DNA of 64,000 bases from positions 186,001 through 250,000 of the forward strand of contig NZ_JBNGOS010000001.1 of assembly GCF_050589685.1 (NCBI RefSeq). Direction: 5' to 3'. Each line of letters begins with the position of its first letter. Position 1 is the first letter of the stretch. The notes below the pieces were generated by a model. That model did no database searches. It saw nothing but the letters and a program-made list of their open reading frames with translations, and had not been told where the DNA came from. This DNA comes from Saccharicrinis sp050589685. Lineage in GTDB: Bacteria; Bacteroidota; Bacteroidia; Bacteroidales; Marinilabiliaceae. Made by a program: the position numbers and the translations under genes. This document shows positions 55,101 through 62,642 of the stretch, one piece after another.

Positions 55101-56279
55101 ATTTGTTGTACGGCATATCACATCATCAAAAAACGAAATCCAGATATGCCCCGCTTTATCTTCTACTATATTAGTAATTAAATTGCTTGATAGAGATTGA
55201 CTATCATATGGATTATGGGAATAATTTTGAAATGATTTTTGATATTTATCTAGTTTATTTAACCCTCCTTGAGCAGTACCAATCCAAATTACTCCAAATT
55301 CATCTTCATAAAAACAGTTGATGCGGTTACTGGTTAATCCAAAAATGTGTTTTGAATCAAATTCGTACGAAATAAAATTCTCGCTTTTACTATCATATTT
55401 TAGTATTCCATCGTGTTTTGTTCCAATCCACAAATTCTTCTCCTTATCGGAAAATAAAGTCAGAACATCAATTGAATTAACATGTTCTTGAATAGTTGAG
55501 TAAAAAAAACGACGTATTGTAGTGAGCCTGGTTTCTTCAAGCAAGGCCTGATATAATCCATTTTCTGTACCTATCCAAACGGTATTATCTCTTTTAATTA
55601 TTTTGTTTATGCCATTTCCCTCATAATCAAATAAAAGCTTTTGAACAGCATAGGTAAAAGCTTTAGTTCCGCTATAAGTAACTTTATATATGGCTGAAGG
55701 TGTATTTAATAACAACACTGAATCTTCGAGAAACTCAATATCTAAAATCTCTCCACCGCCCAATTCTTCCTTAAGATTAATTCTTACATCAGGATTTTGT
55801 GTTTCCAATGCTAGGGTTTTTGTATTAAAAACATGTATACTTGAGCCTTTACCTACCCAAATTTTTTTCTGAGCATCTTCCTTTATAAACGCAACATTTT
55901 TCACATCGTAATTAATCGGAATAAATTGCTCTTTATCAACAAGGTAAATACAAAGCCCCTGATCTGTTCCAATCCAAAGTTTTCCCTCGGAATCATTCAG
56001 TAGATTTTTAATTTTGTTACCTGGGATAGATGCGGAATTACGAGAATCGTGGTAAAAATATTCAAAGGAATAACCATCGTACCGAACCAATCCATTAGGT
56101 GTGGCAATCCATAAGTAACCGAGTTTATCGGATACAATTGCAGAGATAGTATTCTGGAAGAAACCCTGTTCGTTTAAAAACTTTTCTATTCGTTTATTTC
56201 CTGATATTACATTGTTGGACAAAACACTGTTTATTCCAACATAGAGAAGTATTACAATTAGAAAGCTCTTTTTCTTCAT
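52143..56279 (-). CDS. hybrid two-component system sensor/regulator (HTCS)
   Basis: I place the start at 56279 (codon 35 of the frame from 56381; MKKKSFLIVILL), which gives a proper signal. In full-frame numbering, residues about 60-720 hold two-component propeller repeats (KLGYLWIATPNGLVRYDG, EGKLWIGTDQGL, FGVIWIGTAQGGLNKLD and others) forming the periplasmic sensor. A Y_Y_Y domain follows at about 745-845 and one membrane helix at about 852-875. The kinase has H909 in FTNITHDFKTP, an N-box near 1021-1025 and G-boxes DNGIG and GTGIG. The receiver has D1212 in IADVMMPKLNG. An AraC-type helix-turn-helix pair occupies about 1310-1410. Such proteins sense a specific oligosaccharide in the periplasm and activate their own locus. 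This is the likely master switch here. Confidence 0.97.
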   Translation of the reverse strand: MKKKSFLIVILLYVGINSVLSNNVISGNKRIEKFLNEQGFFQNTISAIVSDKLGYLWIATPNGLVRYDGYSFEYFYHDSRNSASIPGNKIKNLLNDSEGKLWIGTDQGLCIYLVDKEQFIPINYDVKNVAFIKEDAQKKIWVGKGSSIHVFNTKTLALETQNPDVRINLKEELGGGEILDIEFLEDSVLLLNTPSAIYKVTYSGTKAFTYAVQKLLFDYEGNGINKIIKRDNTVWIGTENGLYQALLEETRLTTIRRFFYSTIQEHVNSIDVLTLFSDKEKNLWIGTKHDGILKYDSKSENFISYEFDSKHIFGLTSNRINCFYEDEFGVIWIGTAQGGLNKLDKYQKSFQNYSHNPYDSQSLSSNLITNIVEDKAGHIWISFFDDVICRTTNEEDISGGHKLKFKRLEHQLDVLKNKIVVKLYQDFKGYWWIGTQEGLYFFDDKKERLSQVLVKTSGQIFSPIGNRVITHVSPNKIIIGGRQVFLLDDPWRWIISNEPIPVNSALFDIEKGNSVNDFKEDGLGNLWFGSQNGIFRIQKQDNEFVLKDHLNTNSANENLQLSHNQIFCIHKSRNRNIWVGSFGGGLMKIQLNPAGEPEKIKTYHEKDGLPDEVIYGILEDADGKLWMSTDMGICCFDPLVEKFEVFDVNDGILNYNFRQASCYKTEKGMMLMGGLNGLTVFNPEQITKNKISPKVLISRLKINDQLIIAGKKYHNKILLDNSISNTKKLILDHHNRNISLDIVVQHYSAPQKNTISYILEGVNKDWIEVDGGKATATYTNLNAGTYRFLYKGANCDGIWTEKSGELFVRILAPWYMRWWSLAIWGTIILLLIYVVFRYLINLEKLKQKLNFEQLDKERIHEMDQAKLRFFTNITHDFKTPLSLIIGPLEKIEEKHKRKDNQKYFSIIQNNISRLQRLIDQLISYRKAETGHLELKYSETTLGSFIYPLMEAFEENSKRSNINFYYKVNEPNRLITIDIDNTERILLNLFSNAVKYTKQNGEVSIEAGFREVNGKEILYLEVSDNGIGIQKEKIDKIFDRFYRGVDDRGSWSGTGIGLALCKSLIELMKGNILVESTPGKKTVFKIELPCDVAVKADVIEDLTPKRKIATDWLPSELGNSQERVVDNSLPSVLIVDDEQDVRSFLQEAFSETYKVTLAVDGEDGLKKLSECQPLLVIADVMMPKLNGFEFCEKLKSDPETCHIPVILLTALDDDTKMMEGLELGADDFIRKPFSIKHLEIRVKRLIENKQRIIEYFSKSRVIPEEDLGMPERDRRFLQSIITSIEKNMSDSTFGVEELAKSAGMSSAHLYRRLKQLTGQVPNSYLRNFRLQKAAELLKTNKSLNAVEVMYEIGMESPSYFSTSFKKLHGVSPSEFQKNS

Positions 56280-56381
56280 TTTGCCTTTCATAAAGTTGAG
56301 AATGTGCAAAAAAGCAATTTTGAGCTTTAGACATATCAACAGACTCAACTTTTGCTTAAATATATCGCTTAAATATAGCAC

Positions 56382-56949
56382 TATTCATTTAATGTATAAC
56401 AACTGCTTTATAAGGTACATCTTGATCCTATATGATGCTTTAAAATTTACAATACTACCGCTTAGTAATTATACTCCCCATTAGCAGCCAGCGCTCCATA
56501 TTTGGCTGATTGATGTTGCAGCCAAGCTACACAACATTCAATAGCGCGATAAATACTATATTTTACACCCTTAGCTATTGTTCGGTAAAAACTATTCTTT
56601 GATTGATATATGTAGCTTTGTCTCAGACCGTCGGACATTCAAGATAACTCCGTATGTTTCATCAATAAAATAAGCAGCCAATTCTACCCATGCTGTTCTC
56701 AAGGAATTTTATTTTATATAACGATGCAAAACAATAATACCTATCCAATAATAATTACTTAGTATTTGATATCCATATAATTAACTATCGTTATCTTTTT
56801 GTATGTATATCCAAAAAAATTGTCAAAGAACAGGTTAAACCTCAATAATCTCCATTCATAAAGTTGTAAATCTCTTTGTCAAAAATTTCAGATAAAATTC
56901 TTTTATTGGATTTCAGTGAACATATAGGTGACAATACTTCGTTAAACTT
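56382..56949. other. 568-base gap between sensor gene and IS element
   Basis: No full gene is seen. Part of it (56462-56700) may be a degraded coding stretch, described separately. The remaining sequence is AT-rich and includes the probable promoter region of the hybrid sensor close to 56280-56460, where I see no convincing promoter motif. Confidence 0.6.
56462..56638 (-). pseudogene. possible degraded coding stretch, unidentified
   Basis: A 58-codon minus-strand frame (start 56638, stop 56462) reads like protein: SFYRTIAKGVKYSIYRAIEC, then AWLQHQSAKYGALAANGEYNY. A second short frame overlapping its 5' side (to about 56700) contains LRTAWVELAAYFIDETYG. The two could be one gene joined through a frameshift. 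I recognise no family. It lies next to an IS element, where gene debris is common. Confidence 0.3.
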
Positions 56950-58164
56950 TTAAGCGGCAATAGTTCCGTAATGTAATAGTTCCCTTGCCTTCTTTTTATT
57001 TTTAGGCAAGTGTGGGTTAATACCGAACTTGTCAAAAAACAAATTCAACTGTAAGGCATTGTGGTTTATTGTTTTGATGTCTGTCATCGAAAATGATTTT
57101 CTAAGCTCTTTGGGTATGCTCAACCAGTGGGCGACCTTGGCAAGGTTAATGGCTGTCAGCGAAGCGTTAAAGTGAAAATCCAATTTGTTTCTGCTTCTGG
57201 CTTGACAATCATTTAAGCCTGTATGCTGTTTTCCGTCCCGGTAAAGAAACTCGATTTGGAAACGGCTTTGATAAAACTTCAGGATATCGGAAGCAGCCAT
57301 ATTGATATCTGTTGAGAAATAAAGTTAATAAACCTGCTTGCCCTTTTCGTTGCAATAAAAAGCATGCACAACCTTTATGCTGCGTTTTAAGGATATGGAA
57401 TATACAATGGCACTATGGATTACAGCCCGCTGGTCTTTTGACACAAGCTCAAAGTGTCTCAAGTCGATATTGCTGTTATCGACTTTCCCGTCATATTTTT
57501 TGGGTCTTCCACGCTTGCCCGTTGGCTCACCCTGATGCAGGTACCGCAAATGGGCATCGTCCCTTAGCCTGCTAATTAAGTGCATATCGGCATTTGTTAC
57601 CTGGTCAACAAACGTACGTTTTGCAAACCATGCATCGGCCACCAGGTATGAAGATAGCCCAAGCAGCTGTGTTTTGCGCCTGGTAATAATATCGGCATAC
57701 CAGTCCGAAAGCGACTGTTCTTTACCGGCCATCGTCTGGACAGCCTCTAAATGAAAGGCCGTATGGTTGTCAATGTCAATTGCGGCCAAACCTCCAATTT
57801 CAAGCCCCCATTTGGCACGATTGGCGCACCCGGACCAAAAATAGCCGGCACCAGGTGTGTGTTTGCCTGATTTGCTAATATATGAAGGATCAAAAGCAAT
57901 GACATACCGGCCGCTTCCGTGAGAAAGCGTTAATTCTTTGTTGAAAGTTAGAAAGTCGAATGGTTTTTCAAATTGTTGTCGGTATCTTTGCTCCTTATGC
58001 TTACCAAAGCGCCCCAACTGCAGAAAGTTAAAGCGCCCTTTTATGCATAAAAATAGGATAAGGGTCTCTGTTACAAACTCTTTCCTCCAATTGTTGATAT
58101 TTGGCATTTTTGATAACACGCTCTCTATGTGTGTTTTATAAATATTATTTCCCTTGATAGTCAT
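56950..58164 (-). pseudogene. IS4-family DDE transposase split by one in-frame stop
   Basis: Two frames on the same strand and in the same phase, 58164-57325 and 57300-56950, are separated only by a TAA at 57327-57325 and eight sense codons (LYFSTDIN). Read through, the protein has about 404 residues. D92 (IAFDPSYIS) and D177 (LVADAWFAK) are the first two catalytic acids. FYQSRFQIEFLYRDGK fits the IS4 signature Y-(2)-R-(3)-E-(6)-K exactly and gives the third acid. A single nonsense mutation is the simplest explanation, so the transposase is probably inactive unless the stop is suppressed. Confidence 0.88.
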
Positions 58165-58212
58165 CCTTAATGATGTTGTCAGAATTCACCATTAAGATAC
58201 TGATTATCAAGG
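58151..58212. repeat. long imperfect inverted repeat upstream of the transposase
   Basis: CCCTTGATAGTCA with TCCTTAATGATG on one side matches the reverse complement of CACCATTAAG with TACTGATTATCAAGGG on the other, with a few mismatches and a two-base bulge. The arms could form a cruciform or an RNA hairpin around the start of the transposase transcript, possibly limiting its translation after read-through from outside. Confidence 0.6.
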
Positions 58213-58280
58213 GTTTAAACAAGTAAATTAGCTACTTACTTTGCTGATATTCAGCATTTTATACGATACTTTAACGAACT

Positions 58281-58660
58281 GTTGTAGAGGTAAAGTACTA
58301 CGTTTCCCACGGCGGCAAAAGCCCTTGTGCTTCCGATAAAGCTATAGCGACACGAGGACGGTGAGCTGCACGGATGGCTACAACTCTATAACTTGAAACC
58401 TCTACGCTCTCCTTTAGCCGGAGAGGCTTTTACATTTTTTTCTGCAGCCAAAAAAGTAAACAAAAAAGTCCGCCGACTGCACCACTCGCTTACCCAATAA
58501 TGTCTCGACGATGGGACAGAAAGAACTTGCTGCGCTCAAACAGCTTTCTGTCCTTTCATCGTTTTCAACAAGTGGATTCCAAGCTGCGTTGCTGATGTCG
58601 CAGTCCGTACTTGGAGGATACCGTAAAGATGCTCGCCTGCAAAAAAAATAATTCAAATTA
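58281..58660. repeat. structured intergenic element rich in inverted repeats
   Basis: This GC-richer stretch contains several hairpins: CTCTCC / GGAGAG at 58407-58425, and GGACAGAAAG / CTTTCTGTCC at 58514-58523 and 58544-58553, flanked by a further CGATG / CATCG pair. A minus-strand open frame of 80 codons at 58414-58656 has low-complexity composition and no start context, so I do not call it a gene. The pattern suggests a dispersed genomic repeat. The whole gap 58165-58688 holds no accepted gene. Confidence 0.5.
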
Positions 58661-58688
58661 TCGTTAACATATTGGCGTTAGTTGCTTT

Positions 58689-59768
58689 TTAACAGCCTAA
58701 CTGAACCGAATCAACTTCAATCTCGAATAGTAAATCATCGCGACAAACATCGGCAATAAATATGGCTATCGGAGAGTGATTTATTTTATGACCCTCACAA
58801 TACTTAATGAAATACGGCACATAGTCACCATGTTTAAAATAAGCGATTCCGCGCTTAACATCTCTCCAATTCATATTGGCGACATTAAGCATTTCAGTAA
58901 CAACTTCCATCGTCATCTTAATCTGTTTTTCGGCATCATCTAAAAACAATGTTTCTCCGGCCTTATCGATACTCGCTGTCCCAGAAATATACAATGTATT
59001 ACAACCTGGCAACTTTATTTCAACACCCCGACTAAACGAACTTTTATAGTCCATTGCCGATCCTTGTAACGGTGATTTAGCCCTTTCTATTATAAGTTCA
59101 TCAGATTTAGGTAATACCGCAATCAGATCTCCAATAATTTCTGCTCCACAATGGTTTGCCGTTCCTATTCCGGTACTTGCAGGAACTAGACCATCGAAAA
59201 CCTTTTCTCGATGAAAAAAGTGGGTACGCCACACATTAAAATCACCGTACCATTCTAGCAAGTCGTCTAAGTAAAACCAAGTTCTTATCACATGCTGAAA
59301 AGTCATTCCTTGCTCTACCAAACAATCTCTCATATTATTAAGTAGTGATAATGTCTGATTCTCGCGATTCTCAGAAAGGTCATCAGGTAACAAACCAACC
59401 AAACGAATATACCTGGCATAATCGTCTTCATAGCAATTACCAACAATTTGACCCTTGAAAGATATTGGCTTTAAAGAAATATCCTGAACTGCTGTAAGTT
59501 GAGAGAAAATAATCCCCTTTGAATCATTTCTATTCCCAGTTAACCATGTTAAAGGCTGAGCTTGTTTTGAACTTTCTTTAGAAGTAGATGAAGAAGAAGT
59601 ACCTATTCCTAAAATAAAATGATTGATGGGTGATAGATTGAACTCTTCAATAGTTCTTTTTGTGCCATCATTTAAGGACATAGCAGAATCAGCACTTGCG
59701 TTGACATAAAATTCTGTTCTACCTGCTAGTTTAATCTTTGATATATCTATTTTACAATTCGTATCCAT
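58689..59768 (-). CDS. RidA/YjgF-family protein, probable two-domain
   Basis: A start at 59768 (codon 15 of the frame from 59810) is preferred because the 14 extra residues are hydrophobic and unlike the family. Residues about 100-225 and 240-359 look like two YjgF/RidA-type domains: NMRDCLVEQGMTFQHVIRTWFYLDD, then LYISGTASIDKAGE, MEVVTEMLNVANMNWRDVKRG and SPIAIFIADVCRDDLLFEIEVD. The layout resembles the chorismatase-like or RidA-fusion group. RidA proteins hydrolyse reactive enamine or imine intermediates; two-domain relatives are poorly characterised. No signal peptide, so cytoplasmic. It lies 3' of the sugar-kinase operon but separated by a 578-base gap, so co-transcription is uncertain. 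Confidence 0.72.
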   Translation of the reverse strand: MDTNCKIDISKIKLAGRTEFYVNASADSAMSLNDGTKRTIEEFNLSPINHFILGIGTSSSSTSKESSKQAQPLTWLTGNRNDSKGIIFSQLTAVQDISLKPISFKGQIVGNCYEDDYARYIRLVGLLPDDLSENRENQTLSLLNNMRDCLVEQGMTFQHVIRTWFYLDDLLEWYGDFNVWRTHFFHREKVFDGLVPASTGIGTANHCGAEIIGDLIAVLPKSDELIIERAKSPLQGSAMDYKSSFSRGVEIKLPGCNTLYISGTASIDKAGETLFLDDAEKQIKMTMEVVTEMLNVANMNWRDVKRGIAYFKHGDYVPYFIKYCEGHKINHSPIAIFIADVCRDDLLFEIEVDSVQLGC

Positions 59769-59810
59769 TCCATAATAAACTAGTATCCAGATAATATCAC
59801 CTAGATACAA

Positions 59811-60388
59811 TGTTGCTTTACAATATAATAATCCGGAAAATTCACAAATTTCCTGCTTTCATGCCATTCCAACAAATCCGGCAACAAGGGTCAGCATAGA
59901 TGATGAAAGCGAAATAAGATATTTAACCCGCAATATGCATTAGAAATTCTATGACACATTGAAATTACTTTAAAACAAGGCACTTCGTTGCATCACTTCA
60001 ACTCACCAGAACGATGCTCCCGAAAGTAATCAGGACAAGTGATGCCTCGTTTCAGTAATGCCTTGTTTTATGGCACTTGCAATGCTCATGACGAACCTCC
60101 AATACATAATCCGGGTTTAACCGGCACTTTAAATCCGAGCTGCTAAATATAAACAAAAAGGTTACAAAGCCTACGGTAACGCCGATGCAGCATGGGGTAT
60201 CTGTGTAAAATAGGCAGCCGGAAAACCACCTGCTATTACAGGAATAAGTAGCATAATTGGTTCGGATTGATAATGAACCCAACAACCCGAATCAGAAGGA
60301 AACCATCTATTTTTCTTTGATGCCGCTTTCCCAAAAATCCCTGCTTGCTGTAAAAGCAACCAATAGTTCAACCATGTCAAATACCATC
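59811..60388. other. 578-base gap with nested inverted repeat
   Basis: Apart from the repeat at 59971-60070, I see no supported gene. Short minus-strand frames at 60052-60285 and 60171-60392 carry hydrophobic segments but no recognisable family, and they overlap each other. A decayed transporter gene is conceivable because the neighbouring operon lacks one, but the sequence does not show it. Confidence 0.5.
59971..60070. repeat. nested double inverted repeat
   Basis: TAAAACAAGGCA (59971-59982) pairs exactly with TGCCTTGTTTTA (60059-60070). Inside it GCATCACTT (59990-59998) pairs exactly with AAGTGATGC (60037-60045). The two stacked stems form a 100-base hairpin. It could be a terminator-like 3' structure of the kinase operon or a small non-autonomous mobile element. 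Confidence 0.6.
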
Positions 60389-61936
60389 TCACAGTTTTAA
60401 ACCGTTAAGAACATCGCCAACTTCCGACAGATAATCAGATAGTTGTTTATAAACAGGCAGGATTTTTTCGTATTTTTTGTTATCCTGTACTTGAGGCACT
60501 TCAACACTTTCTGTTTGATGAATTTTATCAATGATAGAAAAATCGCTCCAGATCCCGGTACCTACAGCCGCTAAAGCTGCGGCACCCAACGCTGCTGCCT
60601 GTTGGTCGATATTGGTTTTTATAATCTTTGCGTTATAAATATCAGCATATAATTGTCGCCAAAAATCACTTTTACTCCCACCTCCAACTACCGTAATTTC
60701 ATTATCAATAGAGATTAGGTTGCGTAACTCATCTAACGCCACTCGAAGCCCCATGGCAACTCCTTCCATAACGGCTCTAATAATATCGCTCTTTTTATGC
60801 GACTGATCAATACCAACAATAGCACCTTTAATATGGGCACTTTTATCCATCATTGTCCCCCCGGCTAAGCTAGGATTAAAGAGTAATTTATTGGAACCAA
60901 CAGGCGCACTTTCTGCAAGATCGGTCATCATTTTCCATGACTCACCTTCATGCTTCATAAATTCATCGCATATATTATTCCGCAACCATTTGAAACTGGT
61001 GCCGGCTGCAAATATTGCCGTGGCAGAAGCAAACATACCGGGCACTACATGGGCAAAAACATACGGGCGGCATTGTGGATTTAACAGCGGCTTTTGTGAA
61101 CTTACGGCTAACCATGCTGACGATCCTAATGAATTGTACGTACGTCCTTCTTTAAAACATCGCGCACCCAATGCCATACATGAGTTATCCACACCTCCTG
61201 CGACGACTTTTACACCTGCATGTAAACCTAACTCATCAGCGACTTCTTGCGAAAGTTGACCTAAAACATCCGTAGAAGCTACCGGTTTCGGAAAAATAGT
61301 TGCGGGTAAACCACTAGCCGCTATTAAACGATTAGAATATTTCCAGTTAATAAGATCAAACACGCCTGATCCTGAGGCATAAGAGTAATCTGTGGAAGCA
61401 ACACCCGTCATTTTATAATTGATGTAATCTTTTGTTCCAACAACGGTATGTATTTTACTGCAAAGTTCAGGCTGATTATTTTTTAACCACATTAGCTTAA
61501 AAACGGTGTACAAAGCCGGAGGGAACCCATTTCCGGTAATCATGTACCACTCTTCTTCAGGTATTTTAGAAAAAAATGCTTCCAGCTCCTTTTCGGTCGG
61601 TCGGGAATCCGACCATATAGGGACACTTGAAGCCAGTAATTTTCCTTCTTTATCCAACGGAACAAGTCCCAGGCTATGACCGGAAATACCAATGGCTGAA
61701 ATGTTGCCTACAGAAACGTTACACTTTGCGAGAATTACTTTTGTTGATTGTACAACAGCACTCCACCAATCCTTGGGTTTTTGCTCGTGCCATCCTTGTT
61801 GGGGATAGTGTGTCTCGCATGTTATAAACGAGTCAGCCATACAATTTCCGGAGGCATCGTATAAGGATGCTTTGCACCCACTGGTGCCAAGGTCGTAGGC
61901 AATTATGTTTGTTTCCATGCTGAAGTTATAGGCCAT
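60389..61936 (-). CDS. FGGY-family carbohydrate kinase
   Basis: A 515-residue cytoplasmic kinase. The N-terminal phosphate loop is IIAYDLGTSGCKASLYD; IGISGHSLGLVPLD and VVAGGVDNSCMALG (D250, catalytic base) are the family hallmarks. GGGSKSDFWRQLYADI is the C-terminal FGGY signature. The start at 61936 overlaps the aldolase stop by one base (TGATG); an internal Met at 61918 is an alternative. Members phosphorylate xylulose, fuculose, rhamnulose, gluconate, glycerol and others. General resemblance is to xylulokinase-like members. Beside a DeoC-like aldolase and an aldehyde/alcohol dehydrogenase it probably phosphorylates a ketose before cleavage, possibly derived from the polysaccharide. Confidence 0.9.
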   Translation of the reverse strand: MAYNFSMETNIIAYDLGTSGCKASLYDASGNCMADSFITCETHYPQQGWHEQKPKDWWSAVVQSTKVILAKCNVSVGNISAIGISGHSLGLVPLDKEGKLLASSVPIWSDSRPTEKELEAFFSKIPEEEWYMITGNGFPPALYTVFKLMWLKNNQPELCSKIHTVVGTKDYINYKMTGVASTDYSYASGSGVFDLINWKYSNRLIAASGLPATIFPKPVASTDVLGQLSQEVADELGLHAGVKVVAGGVDNSCMALGARCFKEGRTYNSLGSSAWLAVSSQKPLLNPQCRPYVFAHVVPGMFASATAIFAAGTSFKWLRNNICDEFMKHEGESWKMMTDLAESAPVGSNKLLFNPSLAGGTMMDKSAHIKGAIVGIDQSHKKSDIIRAVMEGVAMGLRVALDELRNLISIDNEITVVGGGSKSDFWRQLYADIYNAKIIKTNIDQQAAALGAAALAAVGTGIWSDFSIIDKIHQTESVEVPQVQDNKKYEKILPVYKQLSDYLSEVGDVLNGLKL

Positions 61937-62628
61937 CAGTTATTAGTCATACTTGTTTTATCTTCATCCATGTTTTCGAAAATGGATTTTGCAGTTCGAA
62001 TGCCAATACCAAAACGAGTAGTTCCCAATTTGTTCATGGCAAGTAATGTTTCTATATCTCTAACGCCACCGGCTGCTTTTACTTCACATGCTTCACCCAC
62101 AGTATCTTTCATTAGTTTAACATTTTCGAGTGTGGCTCCTGTAGGCGCCCATCCTGTTCCGGTTTTCACAAAGGATACCCCTGCTTCAACCGCCAGGTTA
62201 CATGCTGTAACAATTTCATCCTTGTTTAAATGATGACACTCCAAAATAACCTTAACCGGAGTACCTTTGGCTGCCTCTACAACAGAACGAATATCATTTT
62301 TTACTAAACCATACTTCCCACTTTTTAACCAGGCAATATTAATGACCATATCCAACTCATCCACCCCCATCCCTAAAAGCTCTTTGGCTTCCAACACCTT
62401 TATTTTTGTAGTAGAACCTCCAGCCGGAAAGCCAACAACACCGCCAACTTTAATATCCGGATAATCAGAAAGTGCATCTATCAACAATGGCGTATGAGCA
62501 GGTAATGCAAACGTACAAATGCAATTGTATTTAATAGCAAAGCTTGCTACTTCCTTAATTTCCTCTATAGAGCTGTTTGCTTGAACGCAACTCAGGTCTA
62601 TCATTTTTGCTAGTGTATGAATATCCAT
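61936..62628 (-). CDS. DeoC-like class I aldolase
   Basis: A 230-residue TIM-barrel protein, the usual length for bacterial deoxyribose-phosphate aldolase. K155 in VSFVKTGTGW is the Schiff-base lysine. K184 in CEVKAAGGVR and D93 in DELDMVIN match the proton-relay residues. The family cleaves 2-deoxyribose 5-phosphate to glyceraldehyde 3-phosphate and acetaldehyde, but related aldolases act on other sugar phosphates. Being tightly linked (14 bases after the dehydrogenase stop, one-base overlap with the kinase) suggests that it cleaves the product of that kinase and that the dehydrogenase disposes of the aldehyde. It is not the class II fuculose-phosphate aldolase FucA. Confidence 0.9.
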   Translation of the reverse strand: MDIHTLAKMIDLSCVQANSSIEEIKEVASFAIKYNCICTFALPAHTPLLIDALSDYPDIKVGGVVGFPAGGSTTKIKVLEAKELLGMGVDELDMVINIAWLKSGKYGLVKNDIRSVVEAAKGTPVKVILECHHLNKDEIVTACNLAVEAGVSFVKTGTGWAPTGATLENVKLMKDTVGEACEVKAAGGVRDIETLLAMNKLGTTRFGIGIRTAKSIFENMDEDKTSMTNN

Positions 62629-62642
62629 TTTATCCCTTATAA

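Larger units (their letters stand above)
56938..58279 (-). mobile_element. IS4-type insertion sequence, transposase interrupted
   Basis: The element contains the transposase at 56950-58164. Possible ends share TTCGTTAAA: at 56938 reading inward on the plus strand, and its reverse complement TTTAACGAA at about 58270-58278. This is only nine bases and no clear target duplication is seen, so the limits are tentative. The interior is visibly GC-richer than the flanks, which suggests recent arrival from another genome. An imperfect long inverted repeat, 58151-58212, lies just upstream of the transposase start. Confidence 0.55.

Noticed and set aside
58414..58656. 80-codon minus-strand open frame
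   Set aside because: It lies entirely within a hairpin-rich intergenic element, has low-complexity composition and no recognisable domain; the hairpins explain the open frame better.
60171..60392. 73-codon minus-strand frame with hydrophobic segments
   Set aside because: It overlaps another short frame and the kinase 3' end, and no transporter or other family can be recognised. It may be decayed DNA, but the sequence does not show it.
61936..62628. naming the aldolase FucA
   Set aside because: The protein is a class I DeoC-type barrel with Schiff-base lysine K155, not a zinc-dependent class II aldolase.
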